DNA from: Unio delphinus
Taxonomy: Eukaryota; Mollusca; Bivalvia; Unionida; Unionidae
Direction of reading: 5' to 3'
Assembly (NCBI GenBank): GCA_029339505.1
Contig: JAQISU010000098.1
Span: 853,001 to 917,000 of the forward strand
Length of the DNA: 64,000 bases
Positions 1-8,876 of the stretch are shown here, one piece after another (the stretch's first letter is position 1; each line of letters opens with the position of its first letter). Below the pieces are notes generated by a model. It was not told the origin of the DNA. It made no database searches and was given only the letters and a program-made list of their open reading frames with translations. The position numbers were made by a program, and so were the translations under genes.

Positions 1-1191
1 CTTACGATACTCAAATGTATTTCATTACAAATGACAAAATGAATCAGATCTGTATTACCGCATATAAATTCGCGTTCTCTTCCTATTCATGCGCCGATAA
101 CATGTAGAATACGGACATTTACTTCATCGATGATAACATCGCCGCTCGGAACCAAACTAACTTCATACATAAAATACCATGCTCTAGGTAACATCTTTAA
201 TAGCATATTAAAAATTTTGTGTGCTGCATCAATCGCCATATTTCATACTGTTCCTGATGTTCTTGTTCTTTTGCTTATATCAAAGATTCATGCACATGAG
301 CTACACCGTACCGTATCAATGTCTGCATCCATACTCAGAACCAATGCTAATATTTCTCTTTGTAAGTTTGGGACATATATATTTCGTTTCATACACATCT
401 GCACACGTCATCTTATCTCCATGTATATCATTTCACATTTTTTCCATCATTATATATTGCAGTTTATCAGCTTTATTCTTAAATCATTGTTCACAAGACC
501 TTTTATCCTATTTATGTTACCTAAATTCGCTTCTTTCAAGCGATGCATCTGCGCTCAGAACCACGACCTACTTACTATGGCCATTTACAACGCCAGTCGA
601 TGCCAAAATAAAAATCAGTATAACTATTGTTTACAATAATCATCTGATACTAACCACCAGTAAATAAATTAATTAATCCTTGTCTTATAGACACAGATCG
701 TATCATGAGGATAAATAGCAAACAATCGAACAAAGTCTGTTCATTACTGCAAGCTGACCTATAACATCGTGCCTAGAACCAACAAGTCCTGGTGAAATAA
801 AGTTATAAAAAGTAGAGTTCCAGTACCCACACACCTTTCAGAACAAATGAAAATAAGAATCAAATCTTTATTACCGCATATCAATTCACGTTCTCATCAC
901 AATCATACGCCGATAACATGTAGAATACGGACATTTGCTTCCTCGATGATAACATCCTCGCTGGGAACCAAACCAACTTCTTACATAAAATACCATGCTC
1001 TAGGTAACATCTTTAATAGCATATTTGAAATTTCGTGTGCTGCGTAAATCGACATATTTTATACTGTTCCTGACTTTCATATTATTTTACTTACATCATA
1101 TTCATGCACTTGAGCAATACAGTACAGTATCAATGTTTGCTACGATGCTCAGAACCAATGCTAATATTTCTCTTGGTTAAAGTCTGGGTCA
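1..1191 (+). repeat. Left terminal inverted arm of the Polinton (partial), tandem ~816-bp units
   Basis: The sequence is an inverted match of the right arm. About one and a half units are inside the window: the stretch at 129-210 recurs 816 bases later at 945-1026. A short box around AGAACCA, the reverse of GGTTCT plus a CACGGATG-like tail, recurs near 153, 340, 562, 775, 970 and 1156. The inner limit is near 1191, where the match to the right arm at 14733 stops. The stretch 560-880 matches the outermost right-arm unit better than the inner ones. Open frames here (for example 221-667) look like by-products of the repeat. Confidence 0.85.
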
Positions 1192-1206
1192 TACATAAGT
1201 AGTAAT

Positions 1207-1395
1207 TTGGGGCGATATGGGGACAATGGAAAATCCAGTCAAAAACAGCTTGGGGAGATATGAGGACAAAAGGTCGTGGGCCTGTATAGGGACAAGGGAA
1301 ATTGAACATGGTGGGTCTGTATAGGGACAAGGGAAATTGAACATGGGGAATATTATTTGTATATGGGACTGTCTAGCGACAAGGGGAAAATGGAA
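1207..1395. repeat. Minisatellite with GGGACAAGGG-type units
   Basis: Just inside the left arm are about five imperfect repeats around the motif TATAGGGACAAGGGAAAT. The two best copies, at 1281-1315 and 1316-1348, have a 35-base period. No gene is visible. The tract lies between the arm and the 3' end of the first gene. It could be a recombination by-product or a cis-acting element; the sequence does not decide. Confidence 0.7.
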
Positions 1396-1411
1396 GCAAA
1401 GAAAACTAATA

Positions 1412-1449
1412 TCTTTTCGAGGTATATGAGTGGCCCTGAAAAGGACCGT
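1412..1449 (-). terminator. Histone-type 3' stem-loop plus purine downstream element (minus-strand gene)
   Basis: Read on the minus strand, 1447-1432 is GGTCCTTTTCAGGGCC. It forms a six-pair stem (one T-G wobble) closing a TTTC loop, followed by ACTC. This is the layout of the metazoan replication-dependent histone mRNA 3' stem-loop: GG and CC at the base, T-A pair at the top, TTTC loop, AC after the stem. It lies 27 bases after the stop of the 77-codon gene. A purine tract, CGAAAAGA (1419-1412), begins 12 bases after the stem, where the U7-pairing histone downstream element would sit. The 22 bases around the hairpin are identical to the element at 2595-2616. Confidence 0.75.
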
Positions 1450-1474
1450 TATGTGTAATGTTAACAGAATCTTG

Positions 1475-1708
1475 TTAACACAGAGGACACCTCACAGATC
1501 TTTTTCTCTTCCTTAAACTTCTCCTCACTGTTGGGCCATAGAGGAGAACTCTCTTTAAACAACCTTGTCTCTCCACATATATCCTTCTCTTCCAAAAGGC
1601 TGTATCCGTCATATCAGTGTTAGTCCACGATGATCTGACATACATGGGTAGATCAGTCCGAAACAGCATGGTATAAACAAGGATAGAAGATTCTACGTTG
1701 GTCCACAT
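1475..1708 (-). CDS. Unrecognised 77-residue basic protein, left gene of the divergent pair
   Basis: I do not recognise this protein. It starts at an ATG 44 bases downstream of a minus-strand TATA box (TATAAATA at 1759-1752), a normal position for an RNA polymerase II gene. The product has 77 residues; the last third is strongly basic (RRSLRKRKRSVRC) and it ends in Cys-Pro-Leu-Cys. No signal peptide or membrane segment is visible. The gene shares a 216-base promoter region with the divergent gene at 1925-2563 and has the same histone-type 3' hairpin. Its reality rests mainly on this paired promoter and 3'-end arrangement. It could be a DNA- or RNA-binding accessory protein, but that is only inferred from charge. 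Confidence 0.55.
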   Translation of the reverse strand: MWTNVESSILVYTMLFRTDLPMYVRSSWTNTDMTDTAFWKRRIYVERQGCLKRVLLYGPTVRRSLRKRKRSVRCPLC

Positions 1709-1924
1709 CTTGTGATGAGAAACAGGTGAAGCGAATGCCGTGTACTGCGGTTATTTATAGGGGAAGAGCAGATCAAAACGGATTAAGTTTATTCACCAAT
1801 CCAATCACGCGTTACAAAAGTCAGTCACAGTCATCCAATCGGAAGAGAGCAGTCTGTGACGTCACCTTCCCTATATAGTGGTGCTAGCGTCTGTGTGCAG
1901 TCAATCGATGCGACAGAGTTGTCA
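1709..1924. promoter_or_regulatory. Bidirectional promoter with two TATA boxes and three CCAAT boxes
   Basis: Between the two divergent start codons there is TATAAATA on the minus strand (1759-1752) and CTATATAG on the plus strand (1871-1878), each 45-55 bases before its ATG. Plus-strand CCAAT boxes lie at 1796-1800, 1801-1805 and 1835-1839. TATA plus CCAAT in a short divergent spacer is the arrangement of many animal histone gene pairs. This agrees with the histone-type 3' hairpins of both flanking genes. Confidence 0.7.
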
Positions 1925-2563
1925 ATGATGTCGGACACTAAGAAGACTATGTATTGCGGTGAGCCAGTAGTAGAGACAGCAAGTAATGGGACAGCAGTGA
2001 CTACCAAAGTCATGACAAATCTACATCCAGAAGAAAATGATTTTAACTGGGATATTGTGGATTTTTTAACATCACAAGAATTTATTCCGGAACCTTCGTT
2101 ACCTTCTGCTTCTTCTTATGTACACGTCAATAATTTTAAGCAAAGACAAAAAGAAGAATTGGAGCGATGTTTACAACAACAGAAAGTAGAAGAACAAGCT
2201 TTTCTTACTCAACAGCAGGAAGAAGAAGCAAGAAGGAAACACCAGGAAGAAACAGTAGCAGCAACAGAGAAGAAAGAAGACCAAGGACCGAAAGAGAATA
2301 GTAAAAATCAAATGGTCACGACGGTACTTTTAGATATTTTAGCAGAGTTAAGGAGTCTGAAACAAATGTATCAGACTTCTTTATCACAACCGAAGAGAAA
2401 AAGACCTTCTCGAGCTAAACAACCCAATCTATCTGTGACTACGTCTGCCATACCACCGTTAGTGATTTCTACTAAATCATTGACAGGAACCACAAGTCCC
2501 AAAGTAGGCATTGGCCGTGGCAAAGGCTTAAGACAGCTAAAGATGGTTACGTCCCGTTTCTGA
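1925..2563 (+). CDS. Unrecognised 212-residue coiled-coil protein with basic patch, right gene of the divergent pair
   Basis: The open frame extends upstream to 1856, but that part overlaps the TATA box at 1871-1878. The ATG at 1925 (or 1928) is therefore the likely start, giving about 212 residues. The N-terminal 80 residues are polar and acidic with hydrophobic clusters. Residues around 85-130 are rich in Gln, Glu and Lys (QQQ and EEE runs) and should form a coiled coil. A basic patch, PKRKRPSRAK, near residue 160 looks like a nuclear localisation signal, and the tail has a GIGRGKG motif. I recognise no family and it is not histone-like. It has no lesion, unlike the polymerase. The 3' end carries a histone-type stem-loop 33 bases after the stop. 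Confidence 0.7.
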   Translation: MMSDTKKTMYCGEPVVETASNGTAVTTKVMTNLHPEENDFNWDIVDFLTSQEFIPEPSLPSASSYVHVNNFKQRQKEELERCLQQQKVEEQAFLTQQQEEEARRKHQEETVAATEKKEDQGPKENSKNQMVTTVLLDILAELRSLKQMYQTSLSQPKRKRPSRAKQPNLSVTTSAIPPLVISTKSLTGTTSPKVGIGRGKGLRQLKMVTSRF

Positions 2564-2594
2564 GTTTGTTTTGCTTCAAACAAACAAAACACCA

Positions 2595-2635
2595 ACGGTC
2601 CTTTTCAGGGCCACTCAAATTATTTAAAAAAGAAA
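2595..2635 (+). terminator. Histone-type 3' stem-loop plus purine downstream element (plus-strand gene)
   Basis: GGTCCTTTTCAGGGCC at 2597-2612 forms a six-pair stem with a TTTC loop, preceded by CCAAC and followed by ACTCA, close to the metazoan histone mRNA 3' end. It lies 33 bases after the stop at 2561-2563. A purine tract, AAAAAAGAAA (2626-2635), begins 13 bases after the stem, matching the spacing of the histone downstream element. I saw no AATAAA between stop and hairpin. The 22 bases at 2595-2616 are an exact inverted copy of 1428-1449, so both divergent genes carry the element in sense orientation. Confidence 0.8.
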
Positions 2636-2898
2636 TACTATTTAAATTGCCTAATTCAATGAAAACTCAAAAGTCCTTTTTTTAAACCCATGATGTACGT
2701 GTGAGTGAATGAATGTGTGAGTGTAGGTTCTTATTCTATATAATCAAAACCAAGAGACACTTACGTTTTTTTCTCTATGGTGTATTCTGGTACAAACGTT
2801 ACAATTCAATATCACAACATAACATAGCATAATACCACTTTAAAAAGTTCATAGGTTTTTTCTGTTTCAATCTTTCTGTTTCTTTAATTTCTTTACTG
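2636..2898. other. Intergenic spacer of the Polinton
   Basis: This AT-rich spacer lies between the hairpin of the plus-strand gene and the 3' end of the minus-strand zinc-knuckle gene. No frame or hairpin comparable to 2597-2612 is present. A clear poly(A) signal for the minus-strand gene was not found. Confidence 0.5.
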
Positions 2899-3321
2899 TC
2901 ACATGTTTTTCTTTTTCTTCTTCCTCTTCACATTTGTTTCGTCTTCTTTCTTTGTCTTTGTGAAAGTGTCGGGTTCTTCCTTGGGGGAGGGTACCTCTTC
3001 CTCCTCCTCCTCCTGTTCAGAATTCCTTTCCCCCTCCTCCTCCTGCTCCTGTTGTTTCTTAGGGCAGTTTGGAGACCAATGTGCTTTCTCTTTACAATGA
3101 TAACAGGTATCTTGACTTTTGTCTCTATTGGTACCTGTTTTGTTTTTGTCACGATCTGAACATTCTGTAGCCCAATATCTTTTCTTCTTACAGATATAGC
3201 AAGTATATTGACTTTCATCTCGAAAGGAGGGAGAGTAGTCCGTAGGCTTGTCTGAAGAAAACTTTCGTATGACACCACGTAAAGCTCTGATAAGAAGTTC
3301 AACTTGTGTAGGTTCTTCCAT
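2899..3321 (-). CDS. Double zinc-knuckle (CCHC-like) protein with charged tail
   Basis: The likely start is the ATG at 3321, which follows a minus-strand TATA box (3383-3374) at a normal distance; an in-frame ATG at 3348 is probably upstream of or at the transcription start. The 140-residue product has two zinc knuckles at about residues 41-54 and 72-85. The first, CYICKKKRYWATEC, has the C-x2-C-x4-Y-x4-C pattern with Tyr in place of the third ligand His. The second, CYHCKEKAHWSPNC, is a complete C-x2-C-x4-H-x4-C. The rest is a long acidic run followed by a Lys-rich tail. Zinc knuckles bind single-stranded nucleic acid in Gag and related proteins. The gene is divergent from the polymerase and has no lesion. 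Confidence 0.75.
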   Translation of the reverse strand: MEEPTQVELLIRALRGVIRKFSSDKPTDYSPSFRDESQYTCYICKKKRYWATECSDRDKNKTGTNRDKSQDTCYHCKEKAHWSPNCPKKQQEQEEEGERNSEQEEEEEEVPSPKEEPDTFTKTKKEDETNVKRKKKKKNM

Positions 3322-3454
3322 CGTTCTGGTCAATGTGAGAATAAACAAAATACTGAAAGGTTAGACACTGACCCTTTATATATGCACGGATCGGATATGA
3401 ATATATAGGGGTTATGGTCTTTAAAATGTAGTCATTTGACATTTTGCAGACAAG
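3322..3454. promoter_or_regulatory. Second bidirectional promoter with back-to-back TATA boxes
   Basis: A minus-strand TATA box (ATATATAAAG, 3383-3374) serves the zinc-knuckle gene and a plus-strand TATATAGG (3402-3409) serves the polymerase. They are about 20 bases apart. No CCAAT box is obvious, unlike the promoter at 1709-1924. Confidence 0.65.
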
Positions 3455-6400
3455 ATGAAAAGACCGCGTCATGTTGTCGAGAAAGGAGAAGACAGTAAGA
3501 GACAGAAACGTAATGTATCGCCTAGCACAGTAGCTCAAGTCTTGGCTCAAATTCATGCCAGTGATTTTGAAGATGACATGAGTGAACCCGAATCCACACC
3601 CAAGCAATCGACGTCCAAGCAAAGTTCATCACCCTTAGTAAACACTGAAAAGTACTATCACATTCGAGAGACGGAAAAGCGTTCCTCTCGAAAATTTAGA
3701 ACAACGGCTTACACGTATGCCGTAAAGTTTAAAGATTTCAAGTCCAATGTACCTTTGGAGAATACAGAAGGGTTGATTACCGAGGTGTGGGATTCTGTGT
3801 TAACTGCACTGAAACAGCAATGTCAAGCCAAAGAATACGATCGCTTGAGACTTTCTATTCATCACGATAATTTGAAGTCTCCCGTTTGGATCGAGTTTAC
3901 TAGCCCATCACAATTAACACCTTCCAAAGTCATCGACAAAATTCAGCATGTGCAACAATCCAACGACAAGTTTCACATCACCGATGGAATAGCCACACTG
4001 TTCATGACTCACGTGTCTCTTCCTCAGGGGACCGGACGACGCATAAAAGTGTTATTGGTGGACAGCCTTCGCATCATTAAGCGAAGCCTCGTCCAAATTA
4101 ACAATCCTCAAGACCAGATGTGATTAGCCCGTGCCATCGTCGTGGGACATATGTATGCCAACAAGAACGAGACGATCAAATAGAAAAGAGCCTGGACAAC
4201 TATTCGAAAATTGGGCCGAGCCAAACAACGAAGTGAAGCAGAACTCTTGTTACAGCAAGCAGGGATATCCAAAGACACCCCTTGCGGTATTCCAGAAATG
4301 CAAAAATTGCAAGGTGCCTTGGCTCCACATTTCACCTTGAAAATACACCCTCAAGAAGTGCGTGGTCCTCTTTTGTTTCGAGGTCACGATTTCAAAGACG
4401 GAAAATACATTCACGTCTATAATCACGTTGGTCATTTTGATACCATTACCAGTATCACTGGATTTCTGGGATACAGTTACTTTTGTGAAAAATGTGACTA
4501 TGGTTATAACAATCGAGAACAACACAAGCATTGTGGATCAAAATGTGAAGGATGTTTGGCCTCTCAACCTTGTCTGGACAAAGGACAAGTACGAGTGCAT
4601 TGCCCTGTTTGTCAGCGTACTTTTCTCAGTCTTACCTGTTACCAACAACATTTGAAGATGCAAGGTTTGCAGCAGAAAAGTACTTGTCAGCTTCTGAGAT
4701 TGTGCCCTACTTGTGGACAAGGCATACGTATCAGTAATGCCAAGTTTCACGTTTGTCGAGGGAAGAAACGATTTCACATTTGTCACCAAATCGTGGACTT
4801 GGAGCACGAATACTTCATTCAAAAATATCAACTCCGACCAGAAGATACCCAGAAGAAAGAAAATTTTATCTTTTTTGATTTCGAATGCATGCAAGAGACT
4901 GGTATTTATATTCCTAATCCTGCGTGACTCACCGTGCGTGCGAGAAATGCATCCAAGAACCTATCTTCAGTCATATCCCTCACTGTAGCAAGATTCCTGG
5001 AGGACGTGAAAAAATCTTTCGAGGGTCAAACTGGCTAGCCGATTTTGCCCAATGGATCCTAAACCCCATCGACGAAACATGGAGTCCAGAAGACATCGAA
5101 CGCTACGGAGATTGTCATCACCATGCCACGGTCATGGCTCACAATTTCTCGGGATACGATGGGTAATTTCTGCTCAGATACAATGCGGGACAAAGTACCG
5201 AACGGCCTCAAGTAACTTTGAACGGAGCCAAAATCATTTCTATGCAAGTAGGACAAGTACAGTTTAAAGATTCGATGTGTTACTTGGCCATGCCTTTGAG
5301 TCGCATGCCTAAAACGTTTGGAATGACAGAAATGGCCAAAGGTTATTTTCCACACTTTTTCAATACCGAAGTCAATCAACATGCCGTTCTACCCCATTTG
5401 CCTGAGGCTGACGACTACGACCCCGATAACATGCGCACCGAACAACGAGAAGCTTTCCATGCTTGGTACCAGACTCAAGCCTCGGACCCCTTTGACTTTC
5501 AAGAAGAAATGTTAAAGTATCGTCGATCTGGCGTGGACATTTTACGACGTTGTGTGGAAAATTTCGAGAATTGTGCATGGAACACGGAGGGATCGATCCT
5601 TTGAAAGAAGCTTGTACCATTGCCAAAGCATGTTCCTTAGTGTACCAAAAACGCTTCATGCCCGAAAATACTCTAGCTGTCATCAGTCCTCAAACAACGA
5701 ACTTTGTCAAACGTCAATACTCGGTCAAAGCCCTACGTTGGCTCCATTACTTGTGCGACAAGGAAGACAAATGGATCCAACACGCTCACAACGGAGGAGG
5801 CGAAAAGACCATCGGAACGTATTCGGTAGATGGCTGGGACATAGAAAACCCTCAGATCGTGTAAGAGTTTAACGGATGCTTATTTCACGGATGTCCCATG
5901 TGCTACCCTCAACGTGACACCCAAAATCAGTTTTTACAACGGACCATGAAAGACTTGTATCAGACCACTTGTCAGCGACGTTTGAAGTTAGAACAGCAAG
6001 GATGTGGGAACACGAGTACGATCAGCGTTTGAAAACCGATCCCGAATTTAACGCATCCTAGAAAGTTACAAGTTGGTAGACCCCCTGAGCCCCTGGGATA
6101 GTTTATACGGAGGACGAAAGAATGCAACCTGCTTGCTGTACCAAGTGGACAAGGAGAATGGAGAAGAAATCAAATACTTGGACGTGTGTTTGCTGTATCC
6201 TTACGTGTGCATGTATTGTCACTTTCCCGTAGAGTATCCACAATTGATGACAGAACACATTGACCTGGACGACATTCGACAGTACGAAGGACTAATCAAG
6301 TGCAAAGTCTTACCTCCCACAGACTTGTTCCATCCCGTTTTATCTCACCATTGCCAAGGAAAACTGATGTTTCCTTTGTGTCGAACTTGTGCCGAAACGT

Positions 6401-7507
6401 GCAAACAAAACCAACCTTGTCAGCACACCCAGGAAGAACGTGCCTTGACAGGAACGTAGGTTAGCGTGGAATTGTTTAAAGCTCTGGACCTGGTATACCA
6501 ACTGTTAGAAGTGTACGAAATTTACCAATTCCCAAGACACAACAATACTTCAAAGACAACGAGACACAAAAAGGTATTTTTGCAGACTACGTGGATGCCT
6601 TTTAAAACTAAAACAATAAGCTAGTGGCTATCCTTCCTGGTGTCACACTCCCGAAGACCAAAAGATATTCCAAAAAAAATATCGGGAGCAGGAAGTCATC
6701 ACTTTAGACCACATCGAGAAAAACGATGAAAGGCGATCGTTTGCCATAGTGATGTTAAATTGCTTGTGGGGTAAAATGGCACAACAACCGTTTTTACCCA
6801 AGACAGAGGATTTGTCTGAACCTCCCCGCTACTTCCAGATGATTCACAACAAAACCAAAGTCATGAAACACGTGGACGTCATTCATGAGGACTAGATCTT
6901 AGTTAATTACGAAGAAGAACTAGATTTTGTAGAAGCCGACAAATTTGGAAATGTCATCATTGCGGCTTACGTGACAGCCCACGCTCGCTTAAAATTGTAC
7001 GAAGTGTTAGAGCTGTTAGGAGATCGTGTGTTGTATTTCGATACGGACAGTTGCATTTACATTCACCGACCGAACCAGTGTAACCCTGTCATCGAAGGAG
7101 ACAGTTTAGGAGCCTGGACCGATGAACATTCCGACGACATGATTCTATGTTTTGCAAGTGGTGTTCCTAAAACTTACGGTTACGAATACCGAGACCTACA
7201 AGGAGAAACGCACACCGAATGTAAAGTGAAAGGATTGACTCTCAATTATCGCACCAGTCGAGTGGTGAACTTTAACGTGCTTCAAGAAGCCTTACAGTCT
7301 GGACAGGATGAAACGTTTAAAGTGACCACCCACAAACCGCACAAGATTGTCCGTTTACCCACACACCAAATCGTTAGCCGACCTTTGGAAAAAGTCTATC
7401 AAATCGTGTACCAAAAAAGAGTACTACTTCCCAATCACTTCACTTTTCCGTACGGTCACTTTGAGATTGGGCAGCATATTAAAAGGGACATTGTCCAAGA
7501 CCAATAG
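3455..7507 (+). pseudogene. Protein-primed family B DNA polymerase of the Polinton, broken
   Basis: The replicative polymerase of the element would span about 1350 codons, near the usual size for Polintons. From the N-terminus there is a lysine-rich leader, a cysteine-rich region (about 4480-4800), exonuclease motif I (FDFE, near 4880), exonuclease II (NFSGYD, near 5150) and a YxxxD-type exonuclease III (near 5520). An NGCLFHGC element (near 5875), typical of protein-primed enzymes, follows, then polymerase motifs A (DVCLLYP, near 6185), B (NCLWGK, near 6765) and C (YFDTDS, near 7040). Lesions I can place: TGA 4121, TAG 4181, frameshift near 4920, TAA 5164, frameshift near 5565, TAA 5862, frameshifts around 6005-6065, TAG 6457, shifts around 6525-6600, TAA 6617 and TAG 6893. 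All three stop codons and indels occur, so this is decay rather than recoding. Neighbouring short open frames in this span are pieces of it. Confidence 0.93.
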
Positions 7508-7542
7508 TTCATTTGTAACTACAACGACCAAGCTAAAAGAAG

Positions 7543-8085
7543 ATGAATCCATTTAAACAGCCATCATTCAAATTTGGGAATTCTCAAGTGGAGTGCGATG
7601 CTAAACCTTGCGATTGTAATGATGCCAGACGCTGCGACCTTAGCGATTCAGCAGGATATCGTGGGAACTTTGCTATGACTACTACCCCTATATCTACCAT
7701 GGAAAGTGATGTTGTGCGTGTCAAACCTGAGGGATGCGAAAGCGATGCCACACATTATCGTGGACTCCTAGGAATTTCACCTTACCTGCATCGAACTGAA
7801 ATGAGGAGAGTCGAATATTCGTTCCCTACGAGTTTGCCTGAATACTGTCACTTTAAAAGTCGATTCCAAACCTTCAAAGATAAATGGCCAAAATATCTGC
7901 CTGGACCAACACCTGAAGAATTAGCCAGAGCCGGATTTTTCTACTTAGGTGAAGGGTATAAAGTCAAGTGTTTCAGTTGTGGTGTGTCCATTTACGAGTG
8001 GGAACAGAAAGATTCCGCTTACCTGGAACATGCTCGATGGTCTCCGAATTGTCACTACCTACCTTTAGCGGGACCTAGTGATTGA
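7543..8085 (+). CDS. BIR-domain (inhibitor-of-apoptosis-like) protein, intact
   Basis: This 180-residue protein starts at an ATG 35 bases after the polymerase stop. Residues 1-95 are unrecognised and Cys/Asp-rich. Residues about 104-173 are a single BIR domain: an F-x-T-F-x-x-x-W-P start, P-x-x-L-A-x-A-G-F-x-Y-x-G, then zinc ligands C143, C146, H163 (EHARW) and C170 (PNC), all present. BIR domains bind caspases or IAP-binding motifs, and baculoviruses and other large DNA viruses use such proteins to block host cell death. No RING domain follows, so it is not a ubiquitin ligase by itself. The frame has no lesion although the polymerase before it is destroyed. The fold call is firm; an anti-apoptotic role is inferred from the family. 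Confidence 0.9.
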   Translation: MNPFKQPSFKFGNSQVECDAKPCDCNDARRCDLSDSAGYRGNFAMTTTPISTMESDVVRVKPEGCESDATHYRGLLGISPYLHRTEMRRVEYSFPTSLPEYCHFKSRFQTFKDKWPKYLPGPTPEELARAGFFYLGEGYKVKCFSCGVSIYEWEQKDSAYLEHARWSPNCHYLPLAGPSD

Positions 8086-8103
8086 AAGTGACAATACTAG
8101 CCC

Positions 8104-8397
8104 ATGTCGTTTAACAAGCCAGTTTGGGTTGGAGACAAACCGAGACCAATATATAATTCCTCTCTAAAACATAATATTCAAGGATTACCACACGAATTGC
8201 AAGAGAAGATCTACAAGGACGTTTGGCAGGGTCTTGCTAAAGAAAAATCTCAATTGGTGACTGTAGAACTTTTGTGTCGTGAAATTCACAAGAGGAAAGT
8301 GACAAAAATCAACCAACGTGTCAGATTGCTCTGGGTCATGCCAATTTATGTACCATGTCGTTTAACAAACCTAGACCAGTATATAACCCTTCTCTAA
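8104..8397 (+). CDS. Unrecognised 97-codon frame with F-box-like segment, probably truncated
   Basis: The frame begins at an ATG 19 bases after the BIR gene. Residues about 28-44 (LPHELQEKIYKDVW) resemble the start of an F-box, but the match is too short to claim. The first ~120 bases recur at 8354-8463, and the end of this frame runs into that second copy, so the C-terminus is probably not original. Neighbours are the BIR gene and a further fragment at 8453-8818. It may be the 5' part of one gene split by a rearrangement. Function unknown. Confidence 0.4.
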   Translation: MSFNKPVWVGDKPRPIYNSSLKHNIQGLPHELQEKIYKDVWQGLAKEKSQLVTVELLCREIHKRKVTKINQRVRLLWVMPIYVPCRLTNLDQYITLL

Positions 8398-8463
8398 AAC
8401 ATAATATTCAAGGATTACCACACGAATTGCAAGAGAAGATCTACAAGGATGTTTGGCAGGGCC
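8354..8463 (+). repeat. Partial direct duplication of the 5' end of the preceding frame
   Basis: This stretch repeats 8104-8223 with small differences and an internal gap, about 250 bases downstream. It then joins unrelated sequence after TTTGGCAGGG. In its own frame it stops at a TAG shortly after the junction. The duplication and abrupt junction mark a rearrangement in the part of the element where further Polinton genes might have been. Confidence 0.75.
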
Positions 8464-8818
8464 CGCGTTTCCAGTAGCCTCAGGTGCTTCCACTTCTCTG
8501 TTGTTGGTGATGCCAGCCAAATCCAATCTGACACACGTTCTTCCTAATTTGATGAGACATTGGAAATCTGCGTCTCCCAAAACGTCTCCTCCACCGGTGA
8601 TACTCTCATCCACATTAACGGCAGTAGCAGCTGCTCACAAAGTACCTGTCCCCAAAGTCAAAGTCGAAGAAAGATCTGGTATGTTAAAGAGTTTAGTAGA
8701 TTTGTCCAAACAAGAACTGTCCCGATTTAGTCCGTTACGAACCCCATCACCTCGTATGTTACCTAACATGAAGTTGATACGACGGAAAGATAATCAGTGG
8801 TGTCGCATTCCAGTATAA
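8453..8818 (+). pseudogene. Unrecognised Pro/Ser-rich C-terminal fragment
   Basis: This open frame of about 121 codons has no ATG at its head (first in-frame ATG near 8510) and lies just beyond the duplicated segment, in a different frame from it. It is Ala/Pro/Ser-rich with repeated KVKVEERSG-like polar stretches and a basic end. There is no Walker motif, so it is not the packaging ATPase. It is probably the 3' part of a gene whose front was lost or shifted. Confidence 0.4.
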
Positions 8819-8876
8819 AAATGACTTGAGAACAACAACGGGAATCAGTATTTTCTGTGCTAGTGCTGAACACTCA

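Noticed and set aside
221..667. Hydrophobic open frames of 137-148 codons in both terminal arms (also 15312-15725 and 16128-16541)
   Set aside because: They lie within recently duplicated repeat units, differ by frameshifts between units and have no promoter or start context. Similarity reflects the DNA repeat, not protein constraint.
1475..2563. The divergent pair as captured histone genes
   Set aside because: Promoter and 3' ends are histone-like, but neither protein shows histone-fold length, composition or motifs.
2903..3100. Plus-strand Phe/Ser-rich frame opposite the zinc-knuckle gene
   Set aside because: Low-complexity shadow of the Glu/Lys-rich tail on the other strand.
3455..7507. 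Stop-codon recoding or programmed frameshifting to explain the interrupted polymerase
   Set aside because: TGA, TAG and TAA all occur, together with several indels, mostly at conserved positions. Decay is the simpler explanation.
8104..8397. F-box protein call
   Set aside because: Only about 14 residues resemble an F-box start and the C-terminus is rearranged; kept as unrecognised.
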